Shown piece after piece: positions 46,631 through 55,926 of a stretch of 64,000 bases of DNA; the stretch's first letter is position 1; each line of letters begins with the position of its first letter. A program made the position numbers and the translations under genes. The stretch spans positions 124,001-188,000 of the forward strand of contig JALIFM010000001.1 of the NCBI GenBank assembly GCA_022867625.1, written 5' to 3'. Origin of the DNA: Lachnospiraceae bacterium NSJ-143. GTDB taxonomy: Bacteria; Bacillota; Clostridia; Lachnospirales; Anaerotignaceae. The notes under the pieces were generated by a model. It searched no databases, had not been told where the DNA came from, and saw only the letters and a list, made by a program, of their open reading frames with translations.

Positions 46631-46673
46631 TTAGCACTCGTCTATTGACGTGGCTAACAAACAGTGCTACAAT
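46631..46673 (+). promoter_or_regulatory. Hsp20 promoter with CIRCE-like half-sites
   Basis: The promoter is TTGACG (46645-46650), a 17-bp spacer, and TACAAT (46668-46673). TTAGCACTC at 46631-46639 equals the left arm of the HrcA operator CIRCE. The matching right arm is not at the normal 9-bp spacing. Instead GTGGCTAA (46650-46657) and AGTGCTA (46663-46669) resemble it imperfectly. Control by HrcA is plausible but unproven. Confidence 0.6.
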
Positions 46674-46782
46674 ACATATTGTAAAGAGAAAGGAAGTGGA
46701 TTAAGTATAAAAACCTGCTTTCTGTTTAGAATAAGTCAATAAATTATGTAAATTAAATATATTGTTTTGGGAGGTATGACTT

Positions 46783-47232
46783 ATGATGATGCCAAAAATT
46801 TTCGGAGAAAACCTTTTTGATGACTTTATGAGACCATTTGATGATGAATTTATGTCAATGCGCAATCCACTTTTCGGCAAAAGGGAAAGAAATATGATGA
46901 AAACTGACATAAAAGAAAAGGACGGAAGCTATATACTGGATATGGACCTGCCGGGCTTCAAAAAAGAGGATATCTCGCTCAAGCTTGAAAACGGGTATAT
47001 TACTGTAGGCGCCCAGAGGTCGCTTAGCAAAGATGAAAAGGACGACAGCGGAAACTATATAAGGAGGGAGAGATATTCCGGCAGCTGCTCAAGGAGCTTT
47101 TATGTTGGCGAGAATGTTGAGGAGAAGGATATAAAGGCCAAATTTGATTCTGGTATTCTCCATATCGAGTTCCCGTCTGACAAATACAGGAAGCCGATTG
47201 AAAACAGGGGCCATATAGCTATAGAGGGATAA
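46783..47232 (+). CDS. Small heat-shock protein, Hsp20/alpha-crystallin family
   Basis: A 149-residue ATP-independent chaperone. The alpha-crystallin domain spans residues about 38-135 (DIKEKDGSYILDMDLPGFKKEDISLKLENGYITV ... SFYVGENVEEKDIKAKFDSGILHIEFP), after a short N-terminal arm (FDDFMRPFDDEF). The C-terminal IxI-like IAIEG tail is short. GGGAGG lies eight bases before the ATG. The promoter carries HrcA-like half-sites, in line with heat-shock control. Confidence 0.95.
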   Translation: MMMPKIFGENLFDDFMRPFDDEFMSMRNPLFGKRERNMMKTDIKEKDGSYILDMDLPGFKKEDISLKLENGYITVGAQRSLSKDEKDDSGNYIRRERYSGSCSRSFYVGENVEEKDIKAKFDSGILHIEFPSDKYRKPIENRGHIAIEG

Positions 47233-47288
47233 TTAAATTAAAGTAAATGCCGTAAATATCAGAGGCTTTCTGATTTGACATATATTAA

Positions 47289-47328
47289 GCAGGAGGGACT
47301 GGCGTAAACGCTGTCCCTCCTGCTTTTT
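47289..47328 (+). terminator. Terminator of hsp20
   Basis: GCAGGAGGGAC (47289-47299) and GTCCCTCCTGC (47313-47323) form a perfect 11-bp stem followed by TTTTT. Confidence 0.95.
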
Positions 47329-47472
47329 GTGCGGACTTGTGGCTTTTATGTGATTATGTTTGACTGGAATGTTATATTTCGTTATAATTTCCGTATATAG
47401 TACAAGCATATAAAACATAGACTGGTAATGGCTTTAAATATGTTCAGGCTTTGCTGGGGAATGGGGATGGGT

Positions 47473-49014
47473 ATGAAATTTTTAATTTTTATGGCAGTTT
47501 TGATTTCATATGTTTTCTGCCCGACAGCGCTGACTTATGGGAGTGTCAGTGCCGAAGACAGCGGCATTGTTGTGGAATGTGACGACAGCTTTTATCCATA
47601 TATATACTTTGACCGGAAAACCGGGCAGTACTCGGGTGCGGCAGCTGAAATACTTGAAAAGACAGCAGAACGTGAAGGTTTCAGATATACATATTTCAGG
47701 AAGCTTGACATGGGTTACGGCGACAAGCTGGATATGCTTTCTGCCGGAAAGGCAGATATTATGGTTCTGGCCGACAGGCTTGAAACCGGAGAGCTTATTT
47801 TTTCCAATCCTGTTGTTAAGGACAATTACTGTGTGATAACGTACACCGAAAACAGCTTCAGGGCCGGCTCACTTGCTGACATAAAGGGAAAGTCCGTAGG
47901 CGTGGTTGAAAAAAGCGCCGCCGAAGGGTTGATTGACGGGGAGGATTTTCCGGTTAAATATTTTAAAAACTACAACAGCATGTATACAGCCCTCAGCGCA
48001 AGGACAGTTGACTATATAATACAGAAACAGAACGTTTACTATTCGGATTATTTCAGGAATGAGCTTTTTGACACCCGTGAGGAATTTGCGCTCGATAACG
48101 CCTGCTATGATTTCTGCTTTGCCTTCAGAAACGACAGCGAGGGTAAAAGGCTCTGCGCGGCGGTAAACAGCACAATAGACAGCTTTGATATTGAAAAAGC
48201 CCTGCTGGCGTATCCGGACAGCTCTGAAACAATAGTGGAGAGGTACAAAAACCAGAAGGACAGCCGGTGGAAGATAGCGGTTTTGGCCGCCGTTATATAT
48301 TCATTTGCCGTCGGGTTCGGTATACTGTACTTCCATTCACGCAACAATATAGGGGTGCTCAGTGCCCAGTTGCAGATGTACGAGACGGCGTTTTTAAAAG
48401 CGCAGATAAAGCCCCATTTTCTTTACAATGCCCTTGGCAGGATTATGAGCCTCTGCTATGTAGACGGTGAAAGCGCCGGTGTGCTCCTTGGAAACCTCAC
48501 CAGATATCTCAGGATTATTTACAGTACAGAAACGTCTGAGGAACTTATAACCGTACAGAAAGAGCTTGAGCTTGTGGAATCCTACTGCGAGATTGAGCGT
48601 GCAAGATATGGTGAGAAAATATCGGTAAAATACGACATTGGAGAGGGCTGCAATGAATTTATGATAATGCCGCTCATTATTCAGCCGCTTGTGGAAAACG
48701 CCATTAAGCACGGACTTTCAAAAAAGCTCTCTGGCGGAAGTGTTGAAATTGTGCTGAGGCTTGAAAATAACCGGCTTATTATAAGTGTTTCGGACAATGG
48801 CATAGGTATAAGCGAAAACGCATTGAAAACTATATTTGAAAGCGGCGTGAAAAACAAGGGGATAGGCCTGTCAAATATTTACAGGCGGCTCTCAGCCTAT
48901 GGGGGCGGAGCTTTGGTTGAGGTGGAGTCAGTGCTCAATAAAGGAACAACTGTAAGGGTTGTATTCCCTGAGGCTAAAAAGGAACGGGTGGTTACTGAAT
49001 ATGAGTACATATAG
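47473..49014 (+). CDS. Sensor histidine kinase with periplasmic-binding-protein-like sensor
   Basis: A membrane kinase of 513 residues from ATG 47473. A signal-anchor sequence is followed by an extracellular family-3 solute-binding-like domain (about 30-255: DDSFYPYIYFDRKTGQYSG, KADIMVLADRLETG, IKGKSVGVVEKSAAEG) and one transmembrane helix (about 262-284). The LytS/YesM-type kinase core has the phospho-accepting His in IKPHFLYNALG and HATPase_c motifs VENAIKHGLS and SDNGIGIS plus KGIGLSNIYRRL. The start is uncertain because several ATG codons lie between 47428 and 47473; 47473 gives the cleanest signal sequence. It overlaps the regulator gene by 14 bases. A binding-protein sensor suggests direct detection of a small ligand such as an amino acid. 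Confidence 0.9.
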   Translation: MKFLIFMAVLISYVFCPTALTYGSVSAEDSGIVVECDDSFYPYIYFDRKTGQYSGAAAEILEKTAEREGFRYTYFRKLDMGYGDKLDMLSAGKADIMVLADRLETGELIFSNPVVKDNYCVITYTENSFRAGSLADIKGKSVGVVEKSAAEGLIDGEDFPVKYFKNYNSMYTALSARTVDYIIQKQNVYYSDYFRNELFDTREEFALDNACYDFCFAFRNDSEGKRLCAAVNSTIDSFDIEKALLAYPDSSETIVERYKNQKDSRWKIAVLAAVIYSFAVGFGILYFHSRNNIGVLSAQLQMYETAFLKAQIKPHFLYNALGRIMSLCYVDGESAGVLLGNLTRYLRIIYSTETSEELITVQKELELVESYCEIERARYGEKISVKYDIGEGCNEFMIMPLIIQPLVENAIKHGLSKKLSGGSVEIVLRLENNRLIISVSDNGIGISENALKTIFESGVKNKGIGLSNIYRRLSAYGGGALVEVESVLNKGTTVRVVFPEAKKERVVTEYEYI

Positions 49015-50131
49015 AGCTGTTATTGTGGATGACGAGGAATTTAATTTCGAGCTTTTCAGCAGGGCCGCTGCTGATATGGGCTGCCTTGAAATTTGCTGCT
49101 GTGTAACAAACCCCTATGAGGCTTTGGAAAAGGTCCGAGAATATGGGGCCGACATAGTATTTACAGATATAGAAATGCCGGGGCTCAGCGGCATAGAGCT
49201 GGCAGAAAGGCTTATAGGCGAAAACTGTGTTATAGTGTTTCTTACAGCCTATTCGCAGTACGCTGTTGAGGCGTTCAGGGTAAACGCTGTTGATTACCTT
49301 ATGAAGCCTGTAAGCGCTCAGGAGCTGGAAAGGGTAATGAAAAAAATCAGTATATTTTTGACACACAAAAGCGGTGAAAGGGTAATAAAGGATAATGTGT
49401 ATTTTAAATTTTCCGGAAAAGGCGGTGTGTTCTGCAAAGGAGAAAGACTGGATATAAGGTTTTTGACTGCTAAAAGCGAGGAGCTTTTTTATATACTGAT
49501 GCTTAAATGGCCGGATACAGTTGAAAAATACAGGCTTTGCGATATACTTTGGCCTGATACTGAGCCTGAAAAGGCCGCCGCAAACCTTTATACAGCATTT
49601 TACAGGCTGAAAAAGACATTTTCGGGAATGAAGGGCATAAGCTTTTCCGGAAAAAGTCAGGGCTACTCCATAGTGCTTTCTGATGATATGGAGATTGACT
49701 ATCATTTAATTTCGGCCGCGGCCAAAGAGCTTTATCATGGGGAAGATGGCAGCGGCAGAGCCGACAAATATCTGAAAATTACAGACAGCTACAGCGGAAG
49801 CCTTTTGGAGGGTAAGGGATATCTGTGGCTGGAGCCTGTGAGGGCTGAGTTTGACAGGATTTATATCTGGGCCTCCTATCAGGCTGACGACTGCCTTAAA
49901 GGTGCCGGTGCCGATACTGCAAGGCTTGAGGTACTTGAAAAGCTTTTTGGTTTTTTTCCATATGAGGAGAAAGCATGCGTAAGGCTATGCGATTTATATA
50001 TGAAAAAAGGCGACAATATTCTGGCTGTAAAGACAATACAGGGGCATATATCAGCACTCAGGGATATGCTTGATTTGAAGCCGTCGCCGGAAATTAAAAA
50101 GAAGCTGAAAAATATAATAAGAGACGCCTGA
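49001..50131 (+). CDS. Response regulator with SARP/BTAD-like output domain
   Basis: A 376-residue regulator. The receiver domain (about 1-120) has VDDEEF near residue 10, the phospho-acceptor Asp in FTDIEMPG near 54, and the Lys in DYLMKPVS near 103. A winged-helix DNA-binding domain (about 140-225) includes KYRLCDILWPDTEPEKAAANLYTAFYRLKK, and a C-terminal bacterial transcriptional activation (BTAD) domain spans about 235-370. This receiver-wHTH-BTAD order is seen in some Clostridial regulators. The start is ATG 49001, inside the kinase gene end. Its neighbours suggest control of the carrier and amidohydrolase downstream. Confidence 0.9.
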   Translation: MSTYRAVIVDDEEFNFELFSRAAADMGCLEICCCVTNPYEALEKVREYGADIVFTDIEMPGLSGIELAERLIGENCVIVFLTAYSQYAVEAFRVNAVDYLMKPVSAQELERVMKKISIFLTHKSGERVIKDNVYFKFSGKGGVFCKGERLDIRFLTAKSEELFYILMLKWPDTVEKYRLCDILWPDTEPEKAAANLYTAFYRLKKTFSGMKGISFSGKSQGYSIVLSDDMEIDYHLISAAAKELYHGEDGSGRADKYLKITDSYSGSLLEGKGYLWLEPVRAEFDRIYIWASYQADDCLKGAGADTARLEVLEKLFGFFPYEEKACVRLCDLYMKKGDNILAVKTIQGHISALRDMLDLKPSPEIKKKLKNIIRDA

Positions 50132-50149
50132 AGGCAGGCGCCTTTTTTT
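50125..50149 (+). terminator. Terminator overlapping the response-regulator stop
   Basis: CGCCTG (50125-50130) and CAGGCG (50135-50140) pair with an AAGG loop, then CC and seven T. The stem includes the TGA stop at 50129-50131. Confidence 0.8.
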
Positions 50150-50283
50150 ATTTATTTTTTTTGCTTCCGTGTCAGACTTTTGTCAGAATGATGTTTTAAA
50201 ATCAGTACATAAGCCGTATATTATTCCGGAATAGGCTTGGGAATATTAATCAAGGGTGTTATTTTTACAGGGAGATGGTGATT

Positions 50284-51678
50284 ATGAAAAAATTCAAGGT
50301 TCCGCATGTTTATGTAATTATCACTATAATAATTATTTTTGCCGCAGTTCTTACTTATATACTTCCTGCCGGCTCATTCGAGAGGTATGTGGACGAGGCC
50401 ACAGGAAGGACTCTTGTGCAGGCAGGCTCATACGCGGTTATGGACAGCACTCCGGTATCGCTTTTTGGTGTATTGCAGGCAGTTCCGCAGGGCATGGTTG
50501 AAGCGGCGTCTGTTATATTTATTGTTTTTGTTTTCGGCGGCTCATTTGGAATAATAAACGCTACTGGAGCTATAGAAAGCGGCATAGAAAGCTCGATAAA
50601 TGTTTTAAGGCATATGTCACTTGTGCTCATACCGGCGCTTATGATAATTTTTGCCATTATGGGCGGGTTTCTCGGTATGATTGACTGCCTGATTGTTTTT
50701 GTGCCCATTTGTGTAATGTTTTCAAGGGCGCTGGGTTATGACGCCATGGTGGGGTTTGCAGCCCTTACAGTAGGCAACATAGCTGGCTTTGCCTGCGGTC
50801 CTATGTGCATGTGGAACACTGGCGTGGCACAGGGCATAGCTGAGCTTCCTATATTTTCGGCTTTTGGCACAAGGATGGTAATGTTTGTGCTCTTTGTTGG
50901 CGTAGGTATAGCTTATGTTATGCGTTATGCACTTAAAGTAAGAAAAAACCCTGAGCTGAGTGTTGTTTATGAGCTTGAGCTCAGGCATAAAGACAGGGAA
51001 GAAAGCTCAAAAAAGGTTACGGGAGAATTTACAACAAAAAAGAAAGTAGTGCTTGGCGTTATAGTGCTTGGTTTTATAGGCCTTATTGTCGGTGTTTTAA
51101 GAGGGTGGAGCGCCGGAACACAGATAAGCGGATACCTTCTTGGAATGGCTATTGTGGCGGGCTTTGTAAATGGCTTTAAGCCGGATGAGATAGCAGAGCA
51201 CTTTGTGCAGGGAGCAAGAGATGTTGTAATGGGCGCTCTTGTGGTTGGCCTTGCAAGGGCCATACTTGTTATACTCACCCAGGGAAACGTAATAGATACA
51301 ATACTTTTTGGCGCCTCCACAGTGCTTGGCGGCTTCTCACCGGTAATAGGCGTAATTATGATGTTTGTTTTCCAGTTCTTCTTTAACTTCATAATATATT
51401 CTGGCAGCGGTCAGGCTGCTACAACAATGCCGCTTATGGTTCCTCTTGCGGACCTTATAGGTGTTACCAGACAGTCGGCGGTTGTGGCCTTCCAGCTTGG
51501 AGACGGTCTTTCAAACGCCCTGTGGCCTACAGCCGGCCCGTTAATGGCGGGGCTTTCCATAGCGGAGATTCCGTATTCAAAGTGGCTCAGATGGTTTATG
51601 CCTCTTATGGTAATACAGGTTGTAATGGCCTGTGTATTTGCAGGTGCATGCCAGATGACAGGTCTTGGACCATTCTGA
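50284..51678 (+). CDS. YfcC-family carrier (C4-dicarboxylate/arginine-ornithine antiporter-like)
   Basis: A 464-residue polytopic protein of the YfcC/ArcD-related family with about 12 helices. It opens with VPHVYVIITIIIIFAAVLTYILPAGSFER and has FGGSFGIINATGAIESGI near 83. Others are AGFACGPMCMWNTGVAQGIAELP near 165 and FNFIIYSGSGQAATTMPLMVPLADL near 360. The family carries amino acids, peptides or carboxylates; the substrate is unknown. The start is ATG 50284 with AGGGAG nine bases upstream; an ATG at 50275 abuts that site. It is followed after 19 bases by a peptidase-family amidohydrolase, so a peptide or N-acylated amino acid is a reasonable substrate. Confidence 0.88.
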   Translation: MKKFKVPHVYVIITIIIIFAAVLTYILPAGSFERYVDEATGRTLVQAGSYAVMDSTPVSLFGVLQAVPQGMVEAASVIFIVFVFGGSFGIINATGAIESGIESSINVLRHMSLVLIPALMIIFAIMGGFLGMIDCLIVFVPICVMFSRALGYDAMVGFAALTVGNIAGFACGPMCMWNTGVAQGIAELPIFSAFGTRMVMFVLFVGVGIAYVMRYALKVRKNPELSVVYELELRHKDREESSKKVTGEFTTKKKVVLGVIVLGFIGLIVGVLRGWSAGTQISGYLLGMAIVAGFVNGFKPDEIAEHFVQGARDVVMGALVVGLARAILVILTQGNVIDTILFGASTVLGGFSPVIGVIMMFVFQFFFNFIIYSGSGQAATTMPLMVPLADLIGVTRQSAVVAFQLGDGLSNALWPTAGPLMAGLSIAEIPYSKWLRWFMPLMVIQVVMACVFAGACQMTGLGPF

Positions 51679-51697
51679 CAGCATAGGAGGGATTGAT

Positions 51698-52864
51698 ATG
51701 GATATTTTAAGCGAGGTTGCGGCGCTTCATGACAGTACTGTTGAGCTGCGAAGGACTATACACAGATACCCTGAGCTGAGCGGAAAAGAGTTTGCCACAA
51801 CAGAGCTCATTGTTTCTGAGCTTGAAAAGCTCGGGGTGGACTATGTGCGTCCTGCGCCTACTGGCGTTATAGCTGTTATAGAGGGGAACAGTGGCGGAAA
51901 AGTAATCGGCCTCAGGGCAGATATGGACGCTCTGCCTGTTGCCGAGGAGACAGAGCTGCTTTTTAAATCAGTAAACTACGGCGTTATGCATGCCTGCGGA
52001 CACGACGCGCACACAGCAAGTCTTATGGCGGCGCTTAGGGTGCTGAATAAGCATAAAGCCGAATTTGACGGAACTGTAAAATTTATATTTCAGCCGTCTG
52101 AAGAATTTTTGCCAAGCGGAGCGGAAAGCATGGTTAAAAGCGGAGCTTTAGATGACTGTCAGGCTATTGCAGGCATACATGTTAAAAGCGATATGCCGGT
52201 GGGCAAAATATCTGTACAGCCGGGCCCCAGAATGGCGGCCTCGGCGGGTATTGATATAACAATAAAGGGTCTGGCAGGGCATGGCGGAAATCCGTCAACG
52301 GCGGTTGACGCTACGGTAGCCGCGGCGGCAGTGCTTATGGGGCTTCAGACTATAGTAAGCCGTGAGCTGAGCCTTGACAACATGGCTGTTGTCTCTATAG
52401 GCACTTTTAATTCCGGCACGGCAAGAAATGTGATTTCCGGAAACGCAGTTCTGAGCGGAACATGCAGGTATTATTCAGAGGAAGCCGTTGAACATGTGAT
52501 AAAAGCGGTTGAGAGGATAGCCAGAAACACTGCGGCGGCCTTTCGGGCTGAGGCTGAGGTTTCGGTAGTGCCGTCAGGCTGCAAAGCGGTTATTAATGAT
52601 GTTGCACTTTCGGCCATGGCTGAGAAATCTGTTGCAGAGCTGTTTGGCATAGGCGCTTTGGCTATGTACCCGATAAGTGGATTAAATGAAGACTTTTCTA
52701 AATATCAAAGCATATGCCCACTGCTTTACGCGCTTGTAGGGGCGGCAAATAATGACAGGTTTGAACCATATCCTCTGCACAGCCCCAAATTTATGCTGGA
52801 TGAGAGATGTTTGGATTACGCAGCCGGATTATTTGTAAAACTTGCCATGGACTTTCTTAAATAG
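51698..52864 (+). CDS. M20-family amidohydrolase (hippurate/N-acyl-amino-acid hydrolase type)
   Basis: A 388-residue metal-dependent amidohydrolase. It shows HRYPELSGKEFATTELI near residue 18, DMDALPV near 77, and metal-binding HACGHDAHTAS near 101 (Cys-His-Asp cluster). Others are FQPSEEFLPSGAESM near 137, the dimerisation-domain GHGGNPSTAVDATVAA near 195, and the late SGLNEDFSKY segment, which has Asp where family members usually show a metal-binding His/Glu region. TAGGAGGG lies seven bases before the ATG. It cleaves N-acyl or small peptide bonds in the cytoplasm, and its pairing with the carrier upstream suggests uptake plus hydrolysis of an acylated amino acid. Confidence 0.9.
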   Translation: MDILSEVAALHDSTVELRRTIHRYPELSGKEFATTELIVSELEKLGVDYVRPAPTGVIAVIEGNSGGKVIGLRADMDALPVAEETELLFKSVNYGVMHACGHDAHTASLMAALRVLNKHKAEFDGTVKFIFQPSEEFLPSGAESMVKSGALDDCQAIAGIHVKSDMPVGKISVQPGPRMAASAGIDITIKGLAGHGGNPSTAVDATVAAAAVLMGLQTIVSRELSLDNMAVVSIGTFNSGTARNVISGNAVLSGTCRYYSEEAVEHVIKAVERIARNTAAAFRAEAEVSVVPSGCKAVINDVALSAMAEKSVAELFGIGALAMYPISGLNEDFSKYQSICPLLYALVGAANNDRFEPYPLHSPKFMLDERCLDYAAGLFVKLAMDFLK

Positions 52865-52880
52865 TATTTATTTATAAGAG

Positions 52881-52902
52881 GGGCACGGGAAACCCCGTGC
52901 CC
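52881..52902 (+). terminator. Terminator of the carrier-amidohydrolase operon
   Basis: GGGCACGGG (52881-52889) and CCCGTGCCC (52894-52902) form a perfect 9-bp stem, followed by TGTATTGCTTTTTATT. It may also serve the minus-strand collagen-like gene. Confidence 0.88.
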
Positions 52903-52923
52903 TGTATTGCTTTTTATTCGGAT

Positions 52924-53880
<957 letters not shown>

Positions 53881-54077
53881 AAAGGTATATGGCTGAAGAT
53901 GAAGAATATCTATTAAGGTACTACGAGAATTTAAAAATCAATGTTATATGTTTAATATAAAATAATAAAAAATGTAATGAGTATTAGTAATGCTCATTAT
54001 GTTTTTTGTTATGGTTAAAAATAATTTTGTAATAAAATGTCGTAAAATGAATAATTTATAATAGAGGTATTTAAGCT
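53881..54077. other. Left junction of the AT-rich mobile island
   Basis: From about 53881 the GC content drops sharply and coding style changes. No gene is seen up to the small gene at 54078. A plus-strand stretch at 53891-53962 could encode 23 residues ([16 protein letters not shown]) after AAAAAGG; it is too short to call. Direct repeats marking the insertion were not found because the other end may lie beyond the window. Confidence 0.5.
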
Positions 54078-54218
54078 ATGGAAGACGATATTAAGGAAAA
54101 TTTTAAAAATAAAAATATTGAAGAAAGAAAAAAAGCATTTAATAAAATAATAAACAAAATAATTCAACAGGAATTAGACAATATGTTTATGTTTATTGAA
54201 AATGATATGGAAATGTGA
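54078..54218 (+). CDS. Small charged helical protein ahead of the recombinase (46 residues)
   Basis: A short frame encoding a Lys/Glu/Asn-rich, probably helical peptide (EERKKAFNKIINKIIQQELDNMF). AGAGG lies ten bases before ATG. Small helical proteins in front of large serine recombinases occur in other mobile elements, but I do not recognise this one. It lies 52 bases upstream of the recombinase frame and could be co-transcribed. Confidence 0.45.
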   Translation: MEDDIKENFKNKNIEERKKAFNKIINKIIQQELDNMFMFIENDMEM

Positions 54219-54229
54219 TAATATATATG

Positions 54230-54246
54230 TGAATTTTCACATTTTC
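54230..54246 (+). repeat. Left arm of a 17-bp inverted repeat flanking the serine recombinase
   Basis: TGAATTTTCACATTTTC; its exact reverse complement is at 55882-55898. The arm overlaps a smaller palindrome (TGTGAA-TT-TTCACA, 54229-54242). It lies 24 bases before the recombinase start codon. Confidence 0.7.
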
Positions 54247-54269
54247 TATATATTGGGGGTATGTAAATT

Positions 54270-55818
54270 ATGCTAGATGATAATATAGAAAAAGTGCAAA
54301 TAGCAGCTTTATATGAACGTATATCAAAATTTACGGATAGAGGAGATGGGAACAGCGAAAGTATTCTAAATCAAGATAGTTTACTTAAAACATATGCTAA
54401 CAGACATAATATGAAAATTTATAAAGTTTACTGTGATGAAGATTATAGCCGGAGCTGAAAGAAGCAGACCAGCGTTTAATGAGTTATTAAGAGAAGCAGA
54501 AGCAAAGAGATTTAATGTTATTATATGTAAAAGTCAATCAAGGTTTTGTAGAGATTTAGCAATAGTTGAAACTTTAATAAATGAGAGGTTTGCGGAATTA
54601 GGAATTAGATTTATTGGATTATCTGATAATACAGATACAGCTATTAGAGAAAATAGAAGTTATCGTAGTCTAATAGGTATAGCTGATGAAATTTTTTTAC
54701 AATCTACATCTAGCTCAATTAGAAGTGTCTTTGAAAAGAAAATGTCAGATGGTGAAATTATCGCATCTTTTGCAAAATATGGATATAAGAAAGATGAAAA
54801 AGATAAACATCATTTAGTAGTTGATGAAAATGTTAGAGGGGTACTCGAGCTGATACGTAATTTGTATTTTAAGGGATATGGATATAAAAAAATAGCGGAT
54901 TATTTAAACGAGCAAAAAATCGATAGCCCAGCATTATATAAAAAAAAGCAAGGTTGTAAATTAAATATAAGAGGTAATCAAAATTTCTTATGGTGTGAGA
55001 AAACTATATCGACTATATTAAAAGATAAAACGTATATTGGCTATGTAGTGCAAGGTAAAACGCAGAAGTTAAGCTATAAATCTAAGAAGCGTTTATATAT
55101 GAGTGATGACAAAATATATACACTAAAAGAAAAACATGAAGCTATATATTCAGAAGAAGATTTTGAAAAAATTCAAAAGATAATGTATGAAAGGCGTAGG
55201 GCGTCATGCAAGACAGGAAAAGCCCATATTTTTTCTGGTATTTTAAAATGTGAACATTGTGGAAATGGTATGTATAGGAAAGATGATAATTTTAGATGTA
55301 GGCTTCATGTTATGGATAAAAGTAAGTGTAGTGTAAATAGAATAAAGTACGAAGAAATAGAGAGTCAAGTATTAAAAAAGATAAATTTATATATAAAACA
55401 ATATGCTAATATGGAGGACAGCATAAAAAAGTTTCAAACTAATAACGTTATATCAAGAAAAGTAAACAATTTAAAAAAGCAAATAAAAAACTTTGAAAAG
55501 AGTATCGAAAATATAGACCATTGCATTAAAAATATATTGATTTTAGAAAGTACTGATATTTTAAATGATGAGAACATTAAGACGCAAATTGCATTATTAC
55601 AAAGAGATAAAATAGAAAAGAAAAACGAAATAGCTATATTAAATAGTGAATTAGAAAAATTGCAAAATGCGGATATTTTGAAAAAACAAAAAGAAAAAAT
55701 ATTTGCAAAATATAAGCATTTAAAAAAGCTTGATAGTAATATAGTACAGGATTTAATAGAGAAAATAACAGTTGCCGATACAGGCGAAAACCGAATTTCC
55801 ATTGATTGGAAATTTTAA
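54270..55818 (+). pseudogene. Large serine recombinase, frameshifted
   Basis: Two overlapping frames make one recombinase of about 515 residues. The first (54270-54458) carries the catalytic-Ser motif YERIS near residue 15 and ends in DEDYSRS. The second resumes at GAERSRPAFNELL and continues through the catalytic domain (SRFCRDL), the recombinase domain (GYGYKKIADYLNE), a zinc ribbon (CEHCGNGMYR...CRLHV) and a long coiled coil (about 350-470). Removing one C at 54449-54450 restores DEDYSGAERSRPAFNE, the normal family sequence. It is therefore a recent single-base frameshift, or a sequencing error. Similar enzymes move Tn4451- or Tn5397-type elements. Confidence 0.85.
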
Positions 55819-55826
55819 AAATGTCA

Positions 55827-55878
55827 TGCTGGTAATAAGAGATATCCAGCAGTTGCTGCATATCTCTTATTACCAGCA
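55827..55878. terminator. Long 19-bp hairpin after the serine recombinase
   Basis: A perfect 19-bp stem (55827-55845 with 55860-55878). The 14-nt loop itself contains CAGCA-GT-TGCTG. It is followed at once by the right arm of the 17-bp inverted repeat. It is unusually long for a terminator and lacks a T-run, so a recombinase-end or replication structure is also possible. Confidence 0.6.
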
Positions 55879-55881
55879 AAC

Positions 55882-55898
55882 GAAAATGTGAAAATTCA
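55882..55898 (-). repeat. Right arm of the 17-bp inverted repeat
   Basis: GAAAATGTGAAAATTCA, the exact reverse complement of 54230-54246, located 64 bases after the recombinase stop codon. Confidence 0.7.
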
Positions 55899-55899
55899 G

Positions 55900-55926
55900 G
55901 GCTTGCAAATGCTTGCAAGCCTTTAT
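55900..55926 (+). terminator. Terminator after the serine recombinase
   Basis: GGCTTGCAA (55900-55908) and TTGCAAGCC (55913-55921) form a perfect 9-bp stem with an ATGC loop, followed by TTTATTTTA. Confidence 0.75.
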
